DNA of 35,656 bases from a virus: positions 1-35,656 of IMG/VR virus record IMGVR_UViG_3300048061_000271; one strand, written 5' to 3'. The notes below the pieces were generated by a model, which had not been told where the DNA came from, did no database searches, and saw nothing but the letters and a program-made list of their open reading frames with translations. The position numbers and the translations under genes are program-made. Shown piece by piece: positions 24,002 to 30,354 of the stretch. Position 1 is the stretch's first letter. Every line of letters begins with the position of its first letter.

Positions 24002-24247
24002 ATGATAACAACAGCAGTATTTAATGGTATAGAATTTCGTATACAAGAAAACGGGGCAGTCGAGATATTTGCCGACCGCCCTAGTGTAGTACAGATTACA
24101 GACTTGCAGGAATTACTTACTTCTTTTTTGAAAGCTCAAACTTCAACGGAAGTTCAAAACAATAATCATTCTCTCGAATCGTCTTACAAGCTGCACGAAG
24201 AACCATGTCGTAAAGCTGGGCTTGGAGGAGACCTGTATCCTCACTAA
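24002..24247 (+). CDS. Small hypothetical protein (81 aa), overlaps an antisense gene
   Basis: The first 50 residues look like a real small fold: two strands (TTAVFNGIEFRIQENGAVEI) and a helix (ITDLQELLTSFLKAQ). The last about 43 codons lie over the antisense ribbon-helix-helix gene and look less protein-like. The ATG follows a phased CTACA pair. No family is recognised. If the C-terminal part is real, the two genes overlap tail to tail by 131 bases. Confidence 0.5.
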   Translation: MITTAVFNGIEFRIQENGAVEIFADRPSVVQITDLQELLTSFLKAQTSTEVQNNNHSLESSYKLHEEPCRKAGLGGDLYPH

Positions 24248-24326
24248 CTGTTTTAATCGTTTTACGCACTTCAGAGTGTAAACGTAGGGATAAGGGTTTG
24301 GTTAGATTTTCACGTGTCTTGCTCAT
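24117..24326 (-). CDS. Ribbon-helix-helix DNA-binding protein (69 aa), candidate regulator
   Basis: I choose the ATG at 24326 (MSKTRENLTKPLSLRLHSEV). The sequence KPLSLRLHSEVRKTIKTVSE followed by TGLLQAQLYDMVLRAAC has the strand, helix and helix order of Arc/CopG/MetJ-type ribbon-helix-helix proteins, with alternating residues in the strand (S-L-R-L) that would face the major groove. It is transcribed away from the replication operon, from a shared 69-bp region that contains three 10-bp-phased TACAA-like boxes. Such proteins bind tandem short repeats as dimers of dimers, so it is a good candidate for a repressor of the early operon. This link is inference. Confidence 0.72.
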   Translation of the reverse strand: MSKTRENLTKPLSLRLHSEVRKTIKTVSEDTGLLQAQLYDMVLRAACKTIRENDYCFELPLKFELSKKK

Positions 24327-24349
24327 GCACCTTAAAAAGCATGACAAAA

Positions 24350-24374
24350 TACAATAAGCAACAATAAAATACAA
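24350..24374. promoter_or_regulatory. Three phased TACAA/AACAA boxes between the divergent regulator and early operon
   Basis: TACAA (24350-24354), AACAA (24360-24364) and TACAA (24370-24374) are exactly 10 bp apart. The first part, TACAATAAGCAACA, closely matches TACAATAAGTTACA upstream of 28351. The position between the divergent ribbon-helix-helix gene and the SSB-like gene is where an early-operon operator would be expected. Confidence 0.5.
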
Positions 24375-24395
24375 AAACGATAAATAAATAATATT

Positions 24396-24974
24396 ATGGC
24401 ATTCTTACCTAGTAATATAAAAGCACCTTCAGAAGGTGGTGGTGGCGCTGGAAACTATATGAGGTTTCAGCAGGGAGATAATAAGTTCCGAATAATCGGA
24501 AGTAGTGATGATAAGCCTACTCCAGGCTTTATATGTGGAACGTTAGGCTGGGCAGTTGTGGATGGCAAGAAGCGTCCCATCCGTTGGGCAGAAGGTGAAG
24601 AAGCACCCCAGGCATTTGATAATAAACCACGCAGCTTTTTTGCGTTTGTGGTTTATAATTATGCAGAGAGTAAAGTGCAGATATTGGAAATGACGCAGAC
24701 AAAACTACAATCAGAGTTGCTTCAGCTTGCCAATGATGAGGATTGGGGTGACTGCCGTAAGTACGACATCAGTGTGGTGCGTAATGGTGAAGGAAGGGAT
24801 GATACAACTTATGCCATGAATCCAAAGCCAATCAAAAAGTTGGATGAGGATTTGCGTGCAATTGCCAAGGCAGAGTTAAAACGCATCAATCTTCCAGCAT
24901 TGTTCAAAGGTGAAGATCCATTTGCAGCATTTGAACCACCCGTTGAGGAGGACGAGGACGAAGTCCCTTATTGA
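24396..24974 (+). CDS. Single-stranded DNA-binding-type protein
   Basis: The 192-aa product heads the recombination/replication block. The core has OB-fold-like strands (NKFRIIGSSDDKPTPGFI; RSFFAFVVYNYAESKVQILE) and the dipeptide-rich YDISVVRNGEGRDDTTYAMN, which resembles the gp32-like ssDNA-binding family pattern. The tail is strongly acidic and ends EEDEDEVPY, as is usual for SSBs that recruit partner proteins through the C-terminus. It would coat single-stranded DNA made by the exonuclease encoded next, whose ATG is two bases after this stop. Confidence 0.78.
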   Translation: MAFLPSNIKAPSEGGGGAGNYMRFQQGDNKFRIIGSSDDKPTPGFICGTLGWAVVDGKKRPIRWAEGEEAPQAFDNKPRSFFAFVVYNYAESKVQILEMTQTKLQSELLQLANDEDWGDCRKYDISVVRNGEGRDDTTYAMNPKPIKKLDEDLRAIAKAELKRINLPALFKGEDPFAAFEPPVEEDEDEVPY

Positions 24975-24975
24975 T

Positions 24976-25950
24976 ATGTTACGTCCCAACATTAGCAACG
25001 AAGACTATCATGCGGACACTGCGTTGGGTTCGAGTCGAGCAAGACAATTGCTCGGCTCTTGCCCGGCAAAGGTGAAGCATTCGATGAAGTTCCCCACGCC
25101 AAGTACCCCTGCCCTATTAAATGGTAGCCTGGTACATACTGCTACACTTGAGCCTGCATTAGTTGATATTGAATTTGGATGCAAGCCAACAGAGATTGAT
25201 GGCAATTCTAGCAGAACCAAAGCGTACAAGGATGCATTTGCAGAGATGGAAGCAGCAGAACCAAACAAGCGTTGGTTACCAGAATCTGATTATAATATGT
25301 GCATGGAGGTAGCTGCATCTGCAAGAATGCATCCATTGCTACTAGAGATGCTATACCATCCGGCAAGTAAGACTGAACATACAGGATACTTCGAGATCGA
25401 AGGCACGCCCTGCAAGGTTCGTCCTGACTTGTATAATAGCGAGAATGGAATGGTCATAGATTTAAAGACTACCATGGATGCAAGTGAGAAAGGATTTGCC
25501 AAAAGCGTTCGTCAATTTGGCTATGCATTTCAAGCTGCATTCTACATGACTGCATTAAGGCAGATGGGCGAGCGACCCAAGCAGTTTGTGTTCTTGGTTG
25601 TCGAGAAGTCTGAACCATATGCAACTGCATGTTACCATATAGACAACAATGATATTGAACGTGAAGTACCCCGTGTGCTTGAAGCAATTAAAATATATGG
25701 TGAATGTTTGAGAACCGATGTATGGCCGGGCTATTCCGATGATATTAAAACATTAAATCTTGGCACGCCTTTCACAGAGAATCGTTTGTCTATTAGTAAG
25801 ACTAGCGAGAAGTTTGGTGTGAGTCGCAGTTATGTTTACAAGATAATTAAGGAACATAATATTGAGACCAGGAAGATCCGTAATAGGCAGACCATATCGA
25901 TGTATGAATTTTCCAATGCACTGCGTTGGGCCAACCAAAAGGTGGCGTAA
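24976..25950 (+). CDS. RecE/DUF3799-like PD-(D/E)XK exonuclease with C-terminal HTH
   Basis: The start is ATG 24976, two bases after the SSB stop; the upstream extension is inside that gene. Residues 1-265 match the phage RecE-type nuclease layout. It shows ISNEDYHADTALGSSRARQL, GSLVHTATLEP (H54), KVRPDLY (D151), the active-site IDLKTT (D162, K164), FGYAFQAAFYM and FVFLVVEKSEPYATACY, ending WPGYS. It would resect double-stranded ends for strand annealing. Unusually, residues about 270-324 add a helix-turn-helix-like domain (SISKTSEKFGVSRSYVYKII, then RNRQTISMYEFSNALRW). That module is normally separate. The next gene overlaps by one base (TAATG). Confidence 0.85.
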   Translation: MLRPNISNEDYHADTALGSSRARQLLGSCPAKVKHSMKFPTPSTPALLNGSLVHTATLEPALVDIEFGCKPTEIDGNSSRTKAYKDAFAEMEAAEPNKRWLPESDYNMCMEVAASARMHPLLLEMLYHPASKTEHTGYFEIEGTPCKVRPDLYNSENGMVIDLKTTMDASEKGFAKSVRQFGYAFQAAFYMTALRQMGERPKQFVFLVVEKSEPYATACYHIDNNDIEREVPRVLEAIKIYGECLRTDVWPGYSDDIKTLNLGTPFTENRLSISKTSEKFGVSRSYVYKIIKEHNIETRKIRNRQTISMYEFSNALRWANQKVA

Positions 25951-26186
25951 TGGGCAGGAATCAAGGTGCAAAGAAGTATCTTATTACCAGCAAGAAAGCA
26001 CTCAAACTACTTGGGTTTAAATCACAGACATCCTTGGATCAATTCCATGCGGATGAAGGATTAACCTGTTACATAGTAGATGGCATGGCCTGCCGTGGTG
26101 GACGTGGATTTGCATGGGATAAAAGAGAAATCAACAAGTGGATGAAAAATGAAGGAAGGAGCAGTGACGAATGGCTAATAGATTGA
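25950..26186 (+). CDS. Small HTH/excisionase-like protein (78 aa)
   Basis: The ATG at 25950 shares a base with the previous TAA. The product begins MGRNQGAKKYLITSKKALKL, with LLGFKSQTSLDQF as a possible recognition helix and GRGFAWDKREINKWMK near the end. Both are typical features of small winged-helix AlpA/excisionase-type DNA binders. It could be the excisionase partner of the integrase, or a replication accessory protein given its operon. I cannot decide between these. Confidence 0.58.
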   Translation: MGRNQGAKKYLITSKKALKLLGFKSQTSLDQFHADEGLTCYIVDGMACRGGRGFAWDKREINKWMKNEGRSSDEWLID

Positions 26187-26653
26187 AAATAAACGAGATG
26201 GATAAAGTGCTGGGATATGCTGAAGATCATATCAGTAATCAGAACTTTGAAGGCGCGGTTGTGGTATTACATGCAGCACTAAAACAATTAGTGGCTACAT
26301 TGGCAGGTGAGGATATGAATAATCAGAGTGACCCTGACATCACTATATATACACACAGAGAATGTATGATCTCTATTGATGATATCAAAAAGATATGTGC
26401 CAAGACTCTAGGTGTAAGTGTTGCAGAGATAGAAAGTAGGAAGCGGACACAAGATGTGTCCTTGGCACGCCAATGTGCAATCTTCTACTCTCGTAAACAA
26501 GGATATAAGGTGGAAGAGCTGGGCAAGGTCTTCGATCGTAATCATAGCAATATATCTCACACCTGTAGTAAGATTCATGATTTGCTTGAATGTGATCGGG
26601 AGATGGCAGCCAAGATTAACCTGGTGGGAAGAAATATAAATGGGCAAAATTAA
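26171..26653 (+). CDS. DnaA domain-IV-like DNA-binding protein (160 aa)
   Basis: The C-terminal half (about residues 74-140) resembles the DNA-binding domain of DnaA. It has ICAKTLGVSVAEIESRKRTQ, then VSLARQCAIFYSRKQGY and the signature-like FDRNHSNISHTCSKIHDLL, equivalent to the GRDHTTVLHA..KI motif. There is no AAA+ ATPase domain. The N-terminal half is helical and unrelated. A stand-alone domain-IV protein suggests origin recognition without ATP-driven melting. It lies in the operon with DnaT-like and DnaB genes. It overlaps its neighbours by 16 and 14 bases. Confidence 0.82.
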   Translation: MANRLKINEMDKVLGYAEDHISNQNFEGAVVVLHAALKQLVATLAGEDMNNQSDPDITIYTHRECMISIDDIKKICAKTLGVSVAEIESRKRTQDVSLARQCAIFYSRKQGYKVEELGKVFDRNHSNISHTCSKIHDLLECDREMAAKINLVGRNINGQN

Positions 26654-26978
26654 TTCTCGATCCAAAGGAGCTAGATACGAGAGAGAATTAGCACGTTACT
26701 TATCCGAAAATGGCTTTCCAGATTCACGTAGAGGACAACAATTCTCTGGTGGATCGGATAGCCCGGATGTGGTGAGTGACTTTCCATTTCATATTGAGGC
26801 CAAGCATGTCCAAGCATTGAACTTATATAGTGCTATGACCCAAAGCATACGAGATGCAGGTGAGAAACCACCATGCGTAATTCACAGAAAGAATAACACG
26901 GAGAGCATGTTCACATGCAAATTGGAAGACCTAATTAAATTATTAAACGAGAAGTCATGGACTTCCAAAACTAACTAA
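26640..26978 (+). CDS. Holliday-junction-resolvase-like PD-(D/E)XK endonuclease
   Basis: The 112-aa product has the small resolvase layout. KGARYERELARYLSENGF carries the first acidic residue (E14 or E16). SGGSDSPDVV holds the active-site Asp (D43), and the strand FHIEAKH holds E53 and K55. This fits Hjc-like or phage resolvase nucleases that cut branched DNA. It would trim recombination intermediates or replication forks before packaging. It overlaps the preceding gene by 14 bases. Family assignment beyond the nuclease superfamily is uncertain. Confidence 0.78.
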   Translation: MGKINSRSKGARYERELARYLSENGFPDSRRGQQFSGGSDSPDVVSDFPFHIEAKHVQALNLYSAMTQSIRDAGEKPPCVIHRKNNTESMFTCKLEDLIKLLNEKSWTSKTN

Positions 26979-26990
26979 CTCAAAAATACT
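26974..26990 (+). promoter_or_regulatory. AACTAACTCAAAAATACT leader before the ParB-like gene
   Basis: ACTAACTCAAAAATACT is directly joined to ATG 26991, with no Shine-Dalgarno sequence. Near-identical leaders precede minus-strand genes starting at 31503 and 32362. It may be a compact promoter, operator or translation signal. Confidence 0.4.
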
Positions 26991-27920
26991 ATGATAAATA
27001 CAGCACAAAAACCAATTAACTCACAGATAACTGACTCACAATATTTATACGATAGTGAATTAGGTTTATATATCGACGTACAAACAATAACCCCACAAGA
27101 AGCAAAAGAAATTCTTGCTGGTCAAATAAAAAACAGGAATGTCTCAAGTGTAGTAGTCACAAGATATGCCAATCAAATGAAAGCTCTCAAATGGAAACTT
27201 AATGGAGAGACTATTACCTTTGGTAGTGGCATGTTAATTGATGGTCAGCACAGACTACATGCCTGCATTAAGGCAGATGTGCCAATAAAGGTAATATGTG
27301 TTGTCCTGGATAACAATGAAGCATTCAACACAATTGATTCTGGTAAAAGAAGAAATGTGGCAGATGTGTTTAGCATTAATGGAATGAAGCGAACAGGAGC
27401 AATGGCTGCCTCATTAGCAGTTATTCATAAGATTGATACTACAGGAGAGATTTCTGCTGCTGGTGGTGGTCGATCTGCAAGAATAGAGAACCATGAATGC
27501 GAGGAATTACTTCTTAAGTATCCTAATCTTGATACCTCAGTCAAGCAGGCACAAAAGTGGTATAAACTTCTCAAAATTAAAGCAACTGCAACTTCTTGCT
27601 TAAATTATATGCTAAGAAGAGTAGAAGGTAGGGTAGAAGATGCAGAGTCAACCACATTGGCAGACAAGTTTTTAAACCAAGTTTTTTATGGAGAAAACTT
27701 AACAAAAGGAAGTCCATGTTTGGTACTTAGAAATGCGTTTGTTAAGCATGTTACACACAATGCACAACCAGAGACTCGATATATTTTGAAAGCAGGTATA
27801 TTATGCTGGAATAATTGGTTGAAGGGTAAAGACATGGATAGAATTACTGTTCGGGGCGATAATGTAATTCCCCAACCTGACACACCAACAATCAATGACA
27901 GAGTTCGACACGAGTCTTAG
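26991..27920 (+). CDS. ParB-like (Noc/Srx fold) protein (309 aa)
   Basis: The product has the block RYANQMKALKWKLNGETITF followed by GMLIDGQHRLHACIKADVPI (DGQHR at 84-88) and NTIDSGKRRNVADVFSINGM. This matches the ParB/sulfiredoxin-like domain found in many phage and actinobacterial proteins with the GxLxDGQHRLxA motif. ParB-family proteins bind CTP and DNA; some phage members act as nucleases or in replication control. The C-terminal half is helical and unassigned. A shared AACTCAAAAATACT leader precedes its ATG. The next gene overlaps by 26 bases. Confidence 0.8.
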   Translation: MINTAQKPINSQITDSQYLYDSELGLYIDVQTITPQEAKEILAGQIKNRNVSSVVVTRYANQMKALKWKLNGETITFGSGMLIDGQHRLHACIKADVPIKVICVVLDNNEAFNTIDSGKRRNVADVFSINGMKRTGAMAASLAVIHKIDTTGEISAAGGGRSARIENHECEELLLKYPNLDTSVKQAQKWYKLLKIKATATSCLNYMLRRVEGRVEDAESTTLADKFLNQVFYGENLTKGSPCLVLRNAFVKHVTHNAQPETRYILKAGILCWNNWLKGKDMDRITVRGDNVIPQPDTPTINDRVRHES

Positions 27921-28329
27921 TGTTGGCAAGCTGCGTGAGGCCGAATTAATTGAGTTCTTCCAATCCAAAGGGCATAAGCCCATACCCATACCAGGCAAGT
28001 TCTCTGGCTTTGATTTCTTCTTAGCCAATACGAAGCAAGGCTATGAGGTAAAGCAGGATTGGAAGGCTCATTATTCCGGCAATCTCGTGGTGGAAGTGGA
28101 GATGTATGGCAAGCGATCCGGGTTGATGGCAACCACCGCAGATTGGTGGATATTTGATACCAAGGATGAGTTTATATTTATCACTCCAAAACAACTAAAG
28201 GATCTCATTGTGGAGCAGAATCCACCCTTGAGGCAATTCACAGGCAAGGGAGATACCCATCCAAAGAAGGCGTACTTGATACCGGTGCAACGCATAAAAA
28301 ACTATGCCAGCAGTATCATTAAACGATAA
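27895..28329 (+). CDS. PD-(D/E)XK restriction-endonuclease-like protein (144 aa)
   Basis: Nuclease-like residues appear in order. GKLREAELIEFFQSKGH holds E15/E17, GKFSGFDFF holds D40, and GYEVKQD holds E51 and K53. Then comes SGNLVVEVEMYGKRSGLMAT. This is the arrangement of small phage or restriction-type nucleases. The substrate is unknown. It is the third nuclease-fold protein in this operon. The C-terminal third is basic and may bind DNA. Confidence 0.72.
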   Translation: MTEFDTSLSVGKLREAELIEFFQSKGHKPIPIPGKFSGFDFFLANTKQGYEVKQDWKAHYSGNLVVEVEMYGKRSGLMATTADWWIFDTKDEFIFITPKQLKDLIVEQNPPLRQFTGKGDTHPKKAYLIPVQRIKNYASSIIKR

Positions 28330-28334
28330 ACTAA

Positions 28335-28349
28335 CTACAATAAGTTACA
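28335..28349 (+). promoter_or_regulatory. Phased CTACA/TTACA pair
   Basis: CTACA (28335-28339) and TTACA (28345-28349) are 10 bp apart, and the ATG at 28351 follows after one base. It belongs to the phased-box family. No ribosome site is visible. Confidence 0.5.
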
Positions 28350-28350
28350 C

Positions 28351-28467
28351 ATGAATACACTTAATAAAATCATGAATAAAATAATAATAACAGCAATATT
28401 TACAGCAGCAGTTATCACCTGGGCATGGATGATATTGGCATGGATAGCAGCATTAATAGGAGCATAA
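28351..28467 (+). CDS. 38-aa hydrophobic peptide
   Basis: ATG 28351 follows a phased CTACA/TTACA pair by one base. After a short N-terminus with two Lys, the rest is one long hydrophobic segment (IIITAIFTAAVITWAWMILA and on) to the end, so the peptide is probably embedded in the membrane. The stop is two bases before the next ATG. No family can be assigned. The frame is supported by composition and by tight spacing. Confidence 0.5.
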   Translation: MNTLNKIMNKIIITAIFTAAVITWAWMILAWIAALIGA

Positions 28468-28469
28468 AA

Positions 28470-28958
28470 ATGACAACAGAAAAGCAAGATTTACGAGTCA
28501 AAATAAACAACGAAACACATATATTGTTAGATGCCTACTGCGAGCAGTCAGGTACAACTAAAGGACAAGTTATTACTGACCTGATTTGGGGCAGTATTCC
28601 CGAACGCCTCGCGCACACGCGGGTATTTCTTACGAAATACCTTAGTAATAATATATATAGTACCCCTGACATTTCTGAGGTCAAAAGCAAGACCCGTGGA
28701 AAGCGATTATTACCATCTGATTTTTCACCTGACAAATCCATAGCAGATGATGCAGGCATCGATTACGATGGTGCGCTTGAAGCGTTTACAGATTGGGCAA
28801 AAGCAGGAGGTAAAAGATACTTGGATTGGGATGCGTGTTTTCGCACTGCGTGCAAGACATGGATTAAGGAACGCTATCCACATCTTCGCAGAGCAAGCAC
28901 AAGCGTTTCAACTCATGGCTTAAATTTTGATGTGACTACCAAGCACCCGGATGATTGA
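28470..28958 (+). CDS. Ribbon-helix-helix plus DnaT-like protein, predicted helicase loader
   Basis: The start is ATG 28470. Residues 5-45 look like a ribbon-helix-helix domain (QDLRVKINNETHILLDAYCE, then GTTKGQVITDLI). Residues about 83-138 match the DnaT-like / phage replication-protein C-terminal block: LPSDFSPDKS, then FTDWAKAGGKRYLDWDACFR with the conserved F..W...G....DWDA.FR spacing. DnaT-like domains help load the DnaB helicase. The next gene is DnaB, and the two overlap by eight bases, which supports the role. The domain pairing is unusual. Confidence 0.75.
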   Translation: MTTEKQDLRVKINNETHILLDAYCEQSGTTKGQVITDLIWGSIPERLAHTRVFLTKYLSNNIYSTPDISEVKSKTRGKRLLPSDFSPDKSIADDAGIDYDGALEAFTDWAKAGGKRYLDWDACFRTACKTWIKERYPHLRRASTSVSTHGLNFDVTTKHPDD

Positions 28959-30213
28959 TGTTGAATTAGCAGAGCAAGCAGTTCTCTCCGCCATGTTGCA
29001 TGATGAAAGTGGAGTAGCCACCGCACAAGCAGGTGAAGCATTAACCAAGGATGACTTCTCCTGCATGGATCGTTCCACGATCTTTGAGACGTGTTTACGC
29101 TTATCACCTGCCAATGAGATTGATGTAATCATAGAACATCCAGAGCTAAAACAAGAAGTAATCTTTTTGAGCGAGAAGTTTGGTGGTGGTGGCATAGAAA
29201 GATACATTGAATATTTGATAGATCATCGTAACACGAGATCCGTGGAGCGTGCCTTATGGCAAGCCAATGATGATTTAAAAGCAAGTAAACCAGCAGAAGA
29301 GATTTCTCAGACATTTGTGAACACCATTGCAAAATCACTTTCTCAAAGAAAGGGTGTGGTTGCATGTGGAGCAGCAAGCAAAGAAGCATTTGCAGAATTT
29401 CTTGAAGTGGATGCAGGTGGCACGCAAGCAATCCCAACAGGATTGGAAAAGTTAGATGCTATTCTTGGAGGTGGATTCAAGAAAGGTAGCTTGTATGTCC
29501 TTGCAGCACGCCCAGGAGTAGGCAAGAGTGCATTAGCAATACAAATGACATACGAGACTGCAAAGCGTGGTTTAAGGGCAAGCTATGCAAGCTTAGAAAT
29601 GTCATCATCAGAATGTGCTGGTAGATTACTTTCCAATGCAAGTGGTGTACGCAAACCTACAGGCAAGGGGTTTCTCAATGCAGGTCACAAGCAAAAACTA
29701 GAGACTCAAGTGCAAGCTATGCAGACATGGCCAATTACATTCAAGGATGATAACCAAGCCACCATGCAAAGTATTGAGGCATTCATTGCCAAGCAAAGAC
29801 TTGAAGGCGAGCTTGGTTTAATCGTGGTCGATTACTTGCAGCTACTCTCTTCACCTGGGCATGACTCACGAGTGCAAGAGGTTAGCGCAATCTCACGACA
29901 GTTAAAAAGTATGGCAATGGAATATGAAGTTCCTGTGCTTGCACTCTCGCAATTAAATCGTGCCTTAGAAAGTGCTAACCGCAATCCCATGCTATCAGAT
30001 CTGCGTGAGTCAGGAAGTATAGAGCAAGATGCAGATTGTGTGCTTCTCATGCATCGAGAAAAGGAAGTAGATCCAACCAATGATGATATTATTTGCAATG
30101 TTGCTAAGAACAGAAATGGAGAGGTGCGTGCAACTAAGCTAACCTTTACCAAGCCAACCGGGCGTTTCTCAACACGAGTTGAAACAAGATTACATGATAA
30201 GAAACCATTTTAG
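28951..30213 (+). CDS. dnaB: Replicative DNA helicase, DnaB family
   Basis: The 420-aa product has an N-terminal helical domain (LAEQAVLSAMLHDE onward) and a RecA-like motor. Walker A is ARPGVGKSA (186-194), LEMS follows at 215-218, and Walker B is IVVDYLQLL (291-299). Then ALSQLNRALE and RESGSIEQDADCVL (about 351-365), the arginine-finger-side block. All DnaB hallmarks are present, and the length is slightly short for a DnaB. It unwinds DNA at the fork, 5' to 3'. No primase or polymerase is encoded nearby, so host enzymes are likely used. Confidence 0.95.
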   Translation: MIDVELAEQAVLSAMLHDESGVATAQAGEALTKDDFSCMDRSTIFETCLRLSPANEIDVIIEHPELKQEVIFLSEKFGGGGIERYIEYLIDHRNTRSVERALWQANDDLKASKPAEEISQTFVNTIAKSLSQRKGVVACGAASKEAFAEFLEVDAGGTQAIPTGLEKLDAILGGGFKKGSLYVLAARPGVGKSALAIQMTYETAKRGLRASYASLEMSSSECAGRLLSNASGVRKPTGKGFLNAGHKQKLETQVQAMQTWPITFKDDNQATMQSIEAFIAKQRLEGELGLIVVDYLQLLSSPGHDSRVQEVSAISRQLKSMAMEYEVPVLALSQLNRALESANRNPMLSDLRESGSIEQDADCVLLMHREKEVDPTNDDIICNVAKNRNGEVRATKLTFTKPTGRFSTRVETRLHDKKPF

Positions 30214-30225
30214 ACTAAGAGCAGA

Positions 30226-30290
30226 CTACATAATGTTACATATGATACCATATGAAGCCCAAGAAGGCATCTAAAAAGCGTTTTGATTGA
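30226..30290 (+). other. Phased box pair followed by a 12-codon mini-ORF
   Basis: CTACA (30226-30230) and TTACA (30236-30240) are 10 bp apart. A palindrome CATATG-ATAC-CATATG (30239-30254) overlaps them. ATG 30252 opens a 12-codon frame (MKPKKASKKRFD) that stops at 30288-30290, just past the left arm of the next terminator. It has the same box-then-ATG layout as real genes. Whether it is translated is unknown. Confidence 0.3.
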
Positions 30291-30335
30291 TTATGAGGGT
30301 GTTTACTCATGTGGCACAACCAAAACGCTTTTTAG
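30271..30335. terminator. Bidirectional terminator between convergent operons
   Basis: CTAAAAAGCGTTTTG (30271-30285) is the exact reverse complement of CAAAACGCTTTTTAG (30321-30335), a 15-bp perfect inverted repeat with a 35-base loop. The loop can form a small inner hairpin (ATGAG/CTCAT). T-rich and A-rich arms serve both strands. It separates the DnaB operon (+) from the minus-strand accessory genes. Confidence 0.85.
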
Positions 30336-30354
30336 AGGGGTAACGGGGTAGAGT

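Noticed and set aside
28335-28340. TACAAT as simple -10 promoter hexamers explaining all CTACA boxes
   Set aside because: Not excluded, but I found no -35-like sequence at the proper distance at 23968 or 28313, and the exact 10-bp repeat is not explained by a -10 element alone.
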